This document shows, piece after piece, positions 22,589 to 30,084 of a stretch of 36,655 nt of DNA; positions within the stretch are counted from its first letter, which is position 1; each line of letters begins with the position of its first letter. Below the pieces are notes generated by a model that was not told the origin of the DNA, did no database searches, and was given only the letters and a program-made list of their open reading frames with translations. A program made the position numbers and the translations under genes. The stretch is from CAZYXZ01 sp964651395. GTDB taxonomy: Bacteria; Actinomycetota; Actinomycetes; BP-191. The stretch lies in NCBI GenBank assembly GCA_964651395.1, contig CAZYXZ010000027.1:1-36655 (forward strand), read 5' to 3'.

Positions 22589-24862
22589 CTATTGAGAGCG
22601 GATCGCGTCCTGAGCCAGCGCCTCCGGATCTTCGTCCGGTACTCCGGCCACGTCTATCTCGACCCGGTCGAGGGCACCCGAGAAGCGGAACTCGCCGCGG
22701 TAGTCCTCCGACGCCGGCGAGAAGTCCTGCGCCCAGCCGACAGTCAGGCCGGCGCCGGTGATGGAGAAGCGCGACCAGGTGAACCGCACCTTCCCCGTCG
22801 CGACGGGGACGCCGTCGACCAGCAGCTCGCCCATCCCTTCGTCCGGGTCGTAGCGGAAGGCCAGCTCGTGCGCGCCCGGGGTGAGTCGGCCGCGCACGTC
22901 TGCCTCGACGCGGTAGCTGCGCCAGCCGGACAGGTTGTGCACGTAGCAGAGCCTCCCGTCGGCGAGGAGGTGGAACGACCAGCCGCCGAGGACCGAACCC
23001 TGTACCGCGAGGACGCCGGACGCACCGGCACCGTCGGGCATCTCGACGAACGCCGTGATCGTGTGCGGCCGGTTCTTCACGTTGACGGCGGCACTCTCGG
23101 GCACAGGCGCCAAGAACGGCCGGTACACGTAGCGGGACCGCGGGCGCACGGCGGGCCGGCGCTCGAGGACGAACGCGGAGAACGCGCGGTTGTCGAGGGG
23201 CAGCACCTGGTTGCGCTCCGCCTCCGCCCACCAGAGGTCGACCAGCTCGGCCAGCAGCGCCGGTTGGGTCGCCGCCAGGTCGTGGCACTCCGCCGGGTCC
23301 GCGCGGACGTCGTAGAGCTCCCAGCCGACCTTGTCCAGGCCCGGCGCGTCGAGCTGGATGTCGTGGTACGCGACCGCCTTCCAGCCGTCGCGGTAGATGG
23401 CGCGGCAGCCGAACATCTCGTAGTACTGAGTCGTGTGCCGGTCCGGCGCCGTGGGTTCGTCGAAGGAGTAGGCGAAGCTGACGCCGTCCATCGGCCGCTG
23501 CGCGACACCGTCGACCTCTGCCGGGACGTCCACGCCGACGACGCCGAGGATCGTCGGCGCGAGGTCGACGGCGTGCACGTACTGCGACCGGACCTCACCG
23601 CGCGCGGAGATGCCCCGTGGCCAGTGGACGATCAGCGGGTCGGCGACCCCGCCCTCGTGCACCTCGCGCTTCCACCGTCGGAACGGCGTGTTGCCGGCTA
23701 CGGTCCAGCCCCACGGGTAGTTGTTGTGGATGAACGGCCCCCCGATCTCATCGAGTCGCGCCACGGCCTCCTCGACGCCGCGAGGCAGGCCGTTCCACAC
23801 GCGCGCGTCGTTGAGCGAGCCGGTCGGTCCGCCCTCGGACGAGGCGCCGTTGTCGGACAGAACCATGAGCAACGTGTTCTCGAGCTCGCCGGCCCGCTGC
23901 AGCCAGTCGACCAGCCGACCCACCTGCGCGTCGGTGTGCGACAGGTAACCCGCGAACGCCTCCATGAAGCGCGCGTACAGCCGTCGCTCGTCCGAGGACA
24001 GCGCCTCCCACGCCGGCACCCAGTCCGGCCGTGGCGACAGGGCCGTGCCTTCGGGGATCAGGCCCATCGCGACCTGCCGCGCCAGCGTCGCCTCGCGCCA
24101 GACGTCCCAGCCCGCGTCGAACGCTCCGGCGTACCGGTCGATCCAGTCGCGTGGCGACTGGTGGGGGGAGTGGCAGGCGCCGGTCGCGAGGTAGAGCAGC
24201 CAAGGCTTCTCGACGTCCACCTGCCGCAGGTCGCCGACGAAGGAGATGGCCCGGTCGACCAGGTCTTCGGTGAGGTGGTAGCCCTCCTCGTAGCTCCGCG
24301 GTGGCGTGACCCGGTGGTTGTCATGGACGAGTGAGGGCGAGAACTGGTGCGTCTCGCCGTCGAAGAATCCGTAGAACCTCTCGAAGCCGCGACCGAGCGG
24401 CCAGCGGTCCCGGCGAGCGCCGAGGTGCAGCTCGTCCTCGGGCGTCAGGTGCCACTTGCCGACGGCGTACGCCGCATAGCCGAGCGGCGTGAGCAGCGCC
24501 GGCAGCATCGCGCAGGAGCGCGGGATGCGCGCGTCGTAGCCTGGGAAGCCGGTGGCCAGGTCGATGATCCGGCCCATCCCGCAGGCATGATGGTTGCGCC
24601 CGGTCAGCACGCACGCACGTGTCGGCGAGCAGAGCGCCGTCGTGTGGAAGTTGCGGTAGCGCAGCCCGCCCGCGGCCAGCCGGTCGAAGGTCGGAGTGGC
24701 GAGGTCGGAGCCGAAGCAGCCGAGCTGCGCGAAGCCGACGTCGTCGAGCACCAGGATCAGCACGTTGGGAGCGCCGGCCGGGGGGCGCGGCTCCTCCGGC
24801 CAGTAGGGCGCCGACTCCCAGTGGTAGCGACCGATCGTGCCCTGGAACTGGTCAGTCTCCAT
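22589..24862 (-). CDS. arylsulfatase-type sulfatase
   Basis: The product has 757 residues, with no evident signal peptide. Metal-binding Asp40-Asp41 lie in VLDDVG. The activation motif CSPTR has Cys78, which would be converted to formylglycine, and Arg82; GRNHH follows. A later VLSDNGASSEGG supplies the C-side Asp-Asn metal ligands. The family is a Cys-type sulfatase of the arylsulfatase A kind, cleaving sulfate esters with calcium. The last 170 residues or so form a beta-rich extra domain. A formylglycine-generating enzyme is not in the window and must be elsewhere. It is the first gene of the four-gene minus-strand run. Confidence 0.9.
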   Translation of the reverse strand: METDQFQGTIGRYHWESAPYWPEEPRPPAGAPNVLILVLDDVGFAQLGCFGSDLATPTFDRLAAGGLRYRNFHTTALCSPTRACVLTGRNHHACGMGRIIDLATGFPGYDARIPRSCAMLPALLTPLGYAAYAVGKWHLTPEDELHLGARRDRWPLGRGFERFYGFFDGETHQFSPSLVHDNHRVTPPRSYEEGYHLTEDLVDRAISFVGDLRQVDVEKPWLLYLATGACHSPHQSPRDWIDRYAGAFDAGWDVWREATLARQVAMGLIPEGTALSPRPDWVPAWEALSSDERRLYARFMEAFAGYLSHTDAQVGRLVDWLQRAGELENTLLMVLSDNGASSEGGPTGSLNDARVWNGLPRGVEEAVARLDEIGGPFIHNNYPWGWTVAGNTPFRRWKREVHEGGVADPLIVHWPRGISARGEVRSQYVHAVDLAPTILGVVGVDVPAEVDGVAQRPMDGVSFAYSFDEPTAPDRHTTQYYEMFGCRAIYRDGWKAVAYHDIQLDAPGLDKVGWELYDVRADPAECHDLAATQPALLAELVDLWWAEAERNQVLPLDNRAFSAFVLERRPAVRPRSRYVYRPFLAPVPESAAVNVKNRPHTITAFVEMPDGAGASGVLAVQGSVLGGWSFHLLADGRLCYVHNLSGWRSYRVEADVRGRLTPGAHELAFRYDPDEGMGELLVDGVPVATGKVRFTWSRFSITGAGLTVGWAQDFSPASEDYRGEFRFSGALDRVEIDVAGVPDEDPEALAQDAIRSQ

Positions 24863-24879
24863 GCGGGCATCCTGCCTTC

Positions 24880-24885
24880 TATGCT
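24880..24885 (+). promoter_or_regulatory. -10 box of a leaderless promoter
   Basis: TATGCT, seven bases, then GTG at 24893. An in-frame ATG at 24881 overlaps the box and would not be transcribed from this promoter, which argues for the GTG start. It sits in the 30-base space before the divergent sulfatase start. Confidence 0.6.
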
Positions 24886-24892
24886 GCGCGGC

Positions 24893-25390
24893 GTGACACA
24901 GCAGCTCCGACCGGAGGGCCTCGACTTCCTCGAGACGGCGCCCGTCATCCTCAGGTACGCCGCGCAGGTCGAGGCACCGACGCCGGTGGTGTTCGAGGCC
25001 ATCTCCGCCGACCCGGCGACGTGGACGACGTGGTTTCCCGGTCTGCAGTCAGGGCGGTACTTCAGCGATCCGCCCCACGGTGTCGGCTCACGGCGCGAGG
25101 TGAAGGTCAGTCGTGTCGGCACCTACCGGGAGACGATGCTCGCCTGGGACGAGGGCACCCGCTGGTGCTACCGGGTGGACGAGACCAGCCTGCCCATCGC
25201 CCGGGCATTGATTGAGGACTGGGTCGTGGAGCCGGCCGGCGACCACACCGTCGTGCGTTGGACCTTTGCCATCGACCCGACCACCGTCTTCCGGGTCGCC
25301 CTGCTGGCGGGCAAGCCCGTGATCGGCCGCACCTTCACGCAGGCGATGAACAACCTGGGCACGCAGTTGACCTCAAAGGGGGAACGGTGA
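24893..25390 (+). CDS. SRPBCC (START/polyketide-cyclase-like) protein
   Basis: The product has 165 residues from the leaderless GTG. The helix-grip fold signature is clear: a first strand YAAQVEAPTPVVFEAISADPATWTTW style opening, VGSRREVKVS, ETMLAWDEGTRWCYRV, and a long C-terminal helix after VIGRTF. Such proteins bind a small hydrophobic ligand in a deep cavity, or act as lipid-transfer or cyclase-like enzymes. The stop overlaps the start of a small membrane-protein gene (GTGA), so the pair works together. The ligand is unknown. Confidence 0.8.
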   Translation: MTQQLRPEGLDFLETAPVILRYAAQVEAPTPVVFEAISADPATWTTWFPGLQSGRYFSDPPHGVGSRREVKVSRVGTYRETMLAWDEGTRWCYRVDETSLPIARALIEDWVVEPAGDHTVVRWTFAIDPTTVFRVALLAGKPVIGRTFTQAMNNLGTQLTSKGER

Positions 25391-25683
25391 GCTACCTCTT
25401 CTACGCCCTGGCCGGCCTGGTCGGCGCCAACACGGTTCCGCACTTCGTCAAGGGCATCACCGGCGAGCGGCATCAGTCGCCGATCGGCAAGCCGTCGAGC
25501 GCGGTCGTCAACGTCGTCTGGGGCACCATCAACGGCGTCGGCGCCGCGCTGCTGTTCCGGCTCGCGATGGAACGGGCGCACACCTTCGCCGGTGCGGTCG
25601 TCGCCACCGCCGCCGGCGTGCTGGCCATGGGCGTCGGGCTGGCCTACTACTGGACCGACGACGACGCGGCGCGCGGCCGCTAG
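25387..25683 (+). CDS. small membrane protein of unknown function
   Basis: The product has 98 residues from GTG 25387, coupled to the SRPBCC gene. About three hydrophobic segments are visible: residues 2-18 (with GANTVPHFVKG just after), 36-55 (VVNVVWGTINGVGAALLF) and 66-85. No catalytic motif is seen. The NTVPHFVKGITG stretch is distinctive and recalls small uncharacterised actinobacterial membrane proteins. Its stop TAG lies in the CTAG shared with the diguanylate cyclase stop on the other strand. Confidence 0.7.
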   Translation: MSYLFYALAGLVGANTVPHFVKGITGERHQSPIGKPSSAVVNVVWGTINGVGAALLFRLAMERAHTFAGAVVATAAGVLAMGVGLAYYWTDDDAARGR

Positions 25684-27029
25684 CCCACCTGGACCCTGTT
25701 GCGACCGGCTCGCTTCGCCTCGTAGAGCGCGGCGTCCGCGCGTTGCACCAGCGCCGCCGCGTCGCGATCGGTCGCCACGGCCACGCCGAAGGACGCCGTC
25801 ACGCGCAGCTCGACGCCATTGGCCACCGGGAACCGGCAGTCGGCGATCGCGGCCCGCATCCGCTCGGCGATCGCCGCGGCGTCGGCCGCAGACGAGCCGC
25901 GCAGGAGGAGGCAGAACTCCTCGCCGCCGTACCGGTAGACGCTGTCGTCGGGGCGTGCGCCCAGCCTCAGGACGTCGGCCACAGCGCGCAGCAGACCGTC
26001 GCCGGCGGGGTGCCCGTGCTGGTCGTTGACCGACTTGAAGTGGTCGAGGTCGACGATGACGAGGGCCGGCGGCGTGGCCCCGGACAGGGCCGCGATCAGC
26101 TCGTCGTCGAGCCGCCGCCGGTTGCCCACCCCCGTGAGCCCGTCGACCAGGCTCTCCTCGAGGTAGGACCTGGACACGCGGGCGTTGTGCCTCGCAGCCG
26201 CGGCCATCGGGGCCAGGGCCACGAGGAGGTCGCGTTCCGCACCGGTGAACGGCGCCTTCGCGTCGCGGATCATGACGAGCACCGCCTCGACCTGCCCGCC
26301 ACCCACGAGCGGCACCGCGGCGAGGGCAGCCGGCAGCTGATGCAGCGCGGTCTCGGTGGCGCTCACCTGGACGACCGGTTGCGCCGTCTCGGCAACCCGG
26401 CGCAGCACGCTCTGCGCGAGCCCGTCGGCGACGATCAGGCCGGGCTGGCTCTCGTGGGCGACGGTCAGCTCGGGGCCGACCTGCAGCAACGCGGCACCAT
26501 GCGCGTGCACCAGGCCCAAGGCTTCCCGGACGACGGCCCGGTCGATCTCCCCGCTGGCAGCGAGCGAGGTCAGGCGGCGGCTCACCTCGAGCAGCTCCTG
26601 CATTCCCGTCGTCACGGCAGCCGCAGGCGGCGCGGCGACGACCGGGACGGGTGGGCGGACCGGCGTCGTCGCCGTACGGCGACGTCCGGTGACAACCGCG
26701 ACCGCTCCGAACGCGCCGCCCACCAGCAGCACCCCCACGAGCACCAGCGGCCACACCGCGCCGGCGTCGGCCTCGTTGCCCGCAGGCGGCTGCGGGGACT
26801 GAGTCGTGGGCAGCTGGCCTGGCGTCACCTGCACCGGCGAGGGTTGTTGCCCCGGGGGTAGCTCACCGGGCGGAGGCAGCTGGCCGGGCGGTGGCTGCTG
26901 GCCCGGCGGTGGCTGCTGGCCGGGCGGTGGCTGCTGGCCCGGCGGAGGTGCCTGCGCGCCGGCGTGGCCGGTGAGCAGGGCGGCAGCAGCAAGCACGGCG
27001 ACCCCCCACACCGCCTTGCGTCCCCTCAC
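25680..27029 (-). CDS. membrane GAF-GGDEF diguanylate cyclase with I-site
   Basis: The product has 449 residues. A signal-like helix (8-25) is followed by an external Pro/Gln/Gly-rich stretch (28-85) with PPPGQQ repeats, a membrane helix (92-114), a GAF-like domain (about 145-285), and a GGDEF domain with DGLTGVGNRR (296-305), DLDHFKSVND and the active site GGEEF (368-372). RPDD at 359-362 is exactly five residues before GGEEF, the layout of the inhibitory RxxD site that binds product. It should make c-di-GMP from two GTP with feedback control. It starts at a GTG served by a leaderless promoter and is the last gene of the minus-strand series. Confidence 0.92.
   Translation of the reverse strand: MRGRKAVWGVAVLAAAALLTGHAGAQAPPPGQQPPPGQQPPPGQQPPPGQLPPPGELPPGQQPSPVQVTPGQLPTTQSPQPPAGNEADAGAVWPLVLVGVLLVGGAFGAVAVVTGRRRTATTPVRPPVPVVAAPPAAAVTTGMQELLEVSRRLTSLAASGEIDRAVVREALGLVHAHGAALLQVGPELTVAHESQPGLIVADGLAQSVLRRVAETAQPVVQVSATETALHQLPAALAAVPLVGGGQVEAVLVMIRDAKAPFTGAERDLLVALAPMAAAARHNARVSRSYLEESLVDGLTGVGNRRRLDDELIAALSGATPPALVIVDLDHFKSVNDQHGHPAGDGLLRAVADVLRLGARPDDSVYRYGGEEFCLLLRGSSAADAAAIAERMRAAIADCRFPVANGVELRVTASFGVAVATDRDAAALVQRADAALYEAKRAGRNRVQVG
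26866..26955 (-). repeat. 18-base coding tandem repeat (PPPGQQ units)
   Basis: There are five 18-base units. The middle three (26884-26937) are nearly identical and differ at one base; the flanking ones are degenerate. They encode the hexapeptide repeat of the external linker of the diguanylate cyclase. The unit length keeps the frame, so copy number could change without breaking the gene. Confidence 0.9.
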
Positions 27030-27036
27030 GCCGCGG

Positions 27037-27042
27037 AGTCTA
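27037..27042 (-). promoter_or_regulatory. -10 box of a leaderless promoter
   Basis: On the minus strand TAGACT is followed by seven bases and the GTG at 27029. Its first two bases lie in the hairpin that ends the upstream gene. Confidence 0.6.
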
Positions 27043-27059
27043 GGAGCCAGCGGCTCCTA
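27041..27059 (-). terminator. hairpin spanning a stop codon and the next -10 box
   Basis: TAGGAGCC (27041-27048) and GGCTCCTA (27052-27059) are exact complements with a three-base loop. The structure includes the TAG stop of the DinB-like gene and touches the TAGACT box of the diguanylate cyclase gene. There is no T tract, so termination is possible but not proven. Confidence 0.45.
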
Positions 27060-27833
27060 CAGCGCCGACTTGGTCAGCCAGTCGGCCATCAGCGCGGCGT
27101 CGCCGTCGACGTTCAGGCGTGGGTCGTCCAGCGCGTGGCGACCCCACATGAGCTGCAGCAGGTCGGCAGCGGCGGCGCCGACCAGTACGTCGGCATCGGC
27201 GTCGTCGTGGTCCCAGGTGTAGCCGGTCTCGCCGAGGTGGATCGTCCACGTCACACGGCGATCGGTCGCTCGCAGCCCGATGCGCTGGCCCGTGCCGGTG
27301 AGCTCGGCGACGCGGGGCGCGAAGTACACGGCGGTCGGCAGGTTGTCGAGCAGCTCGTCGATGCCGTCGACCGCCACCGTCGCGTCCATCGCCGGCACCG
27401 CACCGCGCGCGAGCTCCGCATCGCCACGATGCACGGCGGTCTCGTGCAGCATCCGTCGCGACCAGAAGCGCACGTGCTGGTCCTCGCCCCATGCCCACAT
27501 CGCCGCGTCCGGGTCCGCGGCGCGCAGGCTCGCGTCCAGCGCCACGCCACCGGTTAGCAGCCAGTCCGGCCAGCCAGCGGGGCTCGTCGGCAGGTCGAGC
27601 AGGAGGTCGGCGAACCGGCCCCGCCGCGTGGCCAGACCGTCGACCATCGAGGTCACCCAGCGATGCACCGCGCCGGTGTGCTCGACCAGGTCGGCCAGCG
27701 ACCAGTCGGGACAGGTCGGGACACGGGCGGTGAAGTCGGCCCCCCGGACGCCGTCGGCCATGGCGGCGATCTGGTCCGCCACGGCGTCGCAGTACGTCAC
27801 GTGGTCGCGGACGTGGCACCGCTGCGTCGCCAT
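27057..27833 (-). CDS. maleylpyruvate isomerase-like DinB-fold protein
   Basis: The product has 258 residues. It has the MDMPI N-terminal pattern: TCPDWSLADLVEHTGAVHRW with His52, and MLHETAVHRGD with Glu131 and His135 spaced ExxxH. These match the three metal ligands of mycothiol-dependent maleylpyruvate isomerase. A C-terminal domain of about 100 residues follows (TIGR03086-like). In actinomycetes such proteins are thought to use mycothiol; the actual substrate is unknown. It is read from its own leaderless ATG, and its stop lies in the hairpin before the diguanylate cyclase gene. Confidence 0.82.
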   Translation of the reverse strand: MATQRCHVRDHVTYCDAVADQIAAMADGVRGADFTARVPTCPDWSLADLVEHTGAVHRWVTSMVDGLATRRGRFADLLLDLPTSPAGWPDWLLTGGVALDASLRAADPDAAMWAWGEDQHVRFWSRRMLHETAVHRGDAELARGAVPAMDATVAVDGIDELLDNLPTAVYFAPRVAELTGTGQRIGLRATDRRVTWTIHLGETGYTWDHDDADADVLVGAAAADLLQLMWGRHALDDPRLNVDGDAALMADWLTKSAL

Positions 27834-27840
27834 GCGGCGG

Positions 27841-27846
27841 AGCCTA
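27841..27846 (-). promoter_or_regulatory. -10 box of a leaderless promoter
   Basis: On the minus strand TAGGCT, seven bases, then ATG at 27833. No ribosome-binding site is present. It sits in the 21 bases after the ceramidase-like gene. Confidence 0.6.
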
Positions 27847-27854
27847 GAGGCGAC

Positions 27855-30071
27855 TCAGGGAGGGAACGACCCGTTTCCGAACGGCCCCGGCGCGCGACCG
27901 CCGCCCACTCCCATGTTCCCGGGCCAGGTCGCGAGGCGAACCTGTCCGACCACGACCGTCGCCGACTCGCCGCTGCGGTTGCCCGCGCCGTCGACGAGGC
28001 CTCCGGCCGCAACGACGACCCGGCTGCCGGAGCGCAGACCTTGGGCCGGGGCAGCCCATCCCCCGAGCCGGGCAACCCAGCGGGCCGTGCGGACGCCACC
28101 GGGACCACTGAAGCGCAGCGTCCCACCGCTCGGCGAGATGGGCCGCCACGTGACCGACAGCGCAGCATCGGGCGGGGGGTTCTGCGCGCGGAACAGCACG
28201 GTGCGGCCACCGTCGACCAGCAGTGCGCCGAGCACCGCGAGACCGTCGGCCGCGAGGACCTCGAACGGCGACGTGGCCAGCTGGTAGCCGGCCGACACGA
28301 CGCGCAGCCGGTAGGTGCCGAGCGGCAGGTCGCCCGGCACGTCGTACCGCGCTGCGTAGCTGCCGCTGCCCTCCTGCCAGACGAAGCTGTTGCCGAGGTC
28401 GGTCGCGACCGGCTGCCACCTGCCGCCGGCGTTGCGCTCGAGGACGAGGAACGGCGCGTCGAGCGGCCGGTCGGTGCCACCGTCGCCACCGCTCCAGCCG
28501 ATGCTCACGAGTCCGTGCCGCTCCACCGCAGCCGGCGGCTGCGCGGTGAGCTCGCCGTCCGTCGTCGCCCCGACGCTCGCCGCACCCGGCGGTGTCGTGC
28601 CGAGCGTGGCCGGCGAGTCGGGAGCGGGCGCGGGAGCGCCCGTCGCGAGCGCGCGCGCGAGGTCGACGAACGCCTGCTGTGCGAGCAGCGACGTCCAGAC
28701 CCCGAACACCGTGTGGCCGCCCTCGTAGTGCTGGACCTCGTACTCCTCGGGAGTCGTGAAGTAGCCGAGGTAGTCGTTGGACAGGCCGACGACGAAGGCC
28801 TCGCTCACGCCGCGTGGCAGGACCGCGCGCACCGCGGCAACGAAGCGCCGGGCCATCTCGACACTCGGCTCGCCGGGCGCGGCGAGCAGGAGGCGGTCCC
28901 CGATGCGGAGCACCTGGAACTCCGGCGTCGACTCGTGCACGTCGAGCGGCCGGCTCGGCAGCACCGTGATCTTCCGGCCGTGCACCGGGTCGGCCAGCTC
29001 GGTCGGCCGGCGCCGGCCTTCCGTCGCGAGCGGCTCGTGGAAGATCGACGCGCCGTCCTCCGAGCCGCCGAGGAACGGCAGGCCGAAGACCGGCTCGCGC
29101 GACACGGTCCGGCCGGGCTCGACGTCCTGGCCGCAGTAGCAGCGGCGAGTCCAGCGAACGTCCACCGGCATGGCACGGGAGAGCGCGGGCGCGGCGGCGC
29201 GCCACGCGACGTGCGCGCCCGTGGCCAACCGCCGGCCGTGCAGGTCCATCAGCACGTGGGCGTTCCAGGCGTCGAAGCGCGGCATCAGGTCGCCTGACGC
29301 GCCGTTGGCGTAGAGACCGACGAAACCGGGCTGCCGGACAGCCGCCCCGAGGTGCAGCAGGGTCGCGCCGGCCAGGTCCGCGTCCCACAGGTGCGCGTAC
29401 GGCGTCGACGTCGTCAGGTGGACCGGGAACTCGACCCAAGCCGCGATCGGCCGGCGGTCGGTGCCGTCCACGCGCAACACGCGCAGCATCTCGTCGACCG
29501 TGTGCGCCTCGCCCTGCGGGTCGTCACTGGCTGCGCCCTCGCCGTAGAAGAGGTCCATGCCGTGGTCGGCCAGGTGCGGCTCCACCGAGCGGTTGCGGTT
29601 GACACCGCCGACCCGAGCGCTGCCCCACGCCGCGAGCGCCGGCCGGCGCACGGCGTACGCCGTGCGGATCGCCTTCGCCATCTGGTCGAGCTGCCAGCCG
29701 GCGGCCGACTCGGGGCCGGTGTGGGTGTGTGTCCCCGTGTAGAGGACGGTGGCGTGCGTGAAGCCGAGGTCGGCGACCCGCGCGACGAGCGAGTCCTTGT
29801 CGAGGGCGAAGGCCAGGTCGGTGGCGAGCAGCGCGACGCGGGTCGCCCCCTGCTCGAGAACGAGCGCGCGGGCCATGAGCCGGGTGTGCACGCCCGTGAC
29901 GGTGATGTCCGGCCGGACGTAGCCCAGCATCGTCTGGCCGTTCTCCGGGGTGATGTCCGTCACCGCCGCCCCGGCCCGCAGCCCGGCCTCCGGGCCGGAG
30001 GATGCCGACGTCGACGGGACGGCGGCGAGTGCGACGATCACGGCGAGACCGGCGAGCGCTCTGCGGTTCAC
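27855..30071 (-). CDS. secreted neutral/alkaline ceramidase-like enzyme
   Basis: The product has 738 residues. A signal peptide (1-24) ends near TSASS. The catalytic domain begins RAGAAVTDITPENGQTMLGY, the family's opening, and contains YTGTHTHTGP (His115, His117, zinc ligands), RNRS, and NGASGDLMPRF, the counterpart of the segment carrying the catalytic serine in neutral ceramidases. A long Pro/Ala linker and a beta-sandwich C-terminal domain follow. Known members split N-acyl amide bonds of ceramides outside the cell; here another lipid amide or ester is possible. The Gly/Pro-rich end is unusual. It begins at a leaderless GTG whose -10 box contains the stop codon of the ligase gene. Confidence 0.82.
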   Translation of the reverse strand: MNRRALAGLAVIVALAAVPSTSASSGPEAGLRAGAAVTDITPENGQTMLGYVRPDITVTGVHTRLMARALVLEQGATRVALLATDLAFALDKDSLVARVADLGFTHATVLYTGTHTHTGPESAAGWQLDQMAKAIRTAYAVRRPALAAWGSARVGGVNRNRSVEPHLADHGMDLFYGEGAASDDPQGEAHTVDEMLRVLRVDGTDRRPIAAWVEFPVHLTTSTPYAHLWDADLAGATLLHLGAAVRQPGFVGLYANGASGDLMPRFDAWNAHVLMDLHGRRLATGAHVAWRAAAPALSRAMPVDVRWTRRCYCGQDVEPGRTVSREPVFGLPFLGGSEDGASIFHEPLATEGRRRPTELADPVHGRKITVLPSRPLDVHESTPEFQVLRIGDRLLLAAPGEPSVEMARRFVAAVRAVLPRGVSEAFVVGLSNDYLGYFTTPEEYEVQHYEGGHTVFGVWTSLLAQQAFVDLARALATGAPAPAPDSPATLGTTPPGAASVGATTDGELTAQPPAAVERHGLVSIGWSGGDGGTDRPLDAPFLVLERNAGGRWQPVATDLGNSFVWQEGSGSYAARYDVPGDLPLGTYRLRVVSAGYQLATSPFEVLAADGLAVLGALLVDGGRTVLFRAQNPPPDAALSVTWRPISPSGGTLRFSGPGGVRTARWVARLGGWAAPAQGLRSGSRVVVAAGGLVDGAGNRSGESATVVVGQVRLATWPGNMGVGGGRAPGPFGNGSFPP

Positions 30072-30078
30072 CTGTCGC

Positions 30079-30084
30079 AGATTA
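30079..30084 (-). promoter_or_regulatory. -10 box of a leaderless promoter, inside a stop codon
   Basis: On the minus strand TAATCT, seven bases, then GTG at 30071. Its first three bases are the TAA stop of the AMP-dependent ligase gene. Confidence 0.6.

Noticed and set aside
21407..24334. 975-codon plus-strand frame opposite the methyltransferase and sulfatase
   Set aside because: It crosses several real genes and contains no recognisable domain; Asp/His/Arg/Val-rich composition is what antisense GC-rich codons give.
26866..26955. Tandem repeats considered as a CRISPR-like array
   Set aside because: Units abut without spacers, keep the reading frame and encode PPPGQQ; they belong to the cyclase gene.
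27663..29297. Long plus-strand frame opposite the ceramidase-like gene
   Set aside because: Antisense composition, no motif, and the minus strand has a signal peptide and zinc motifs.
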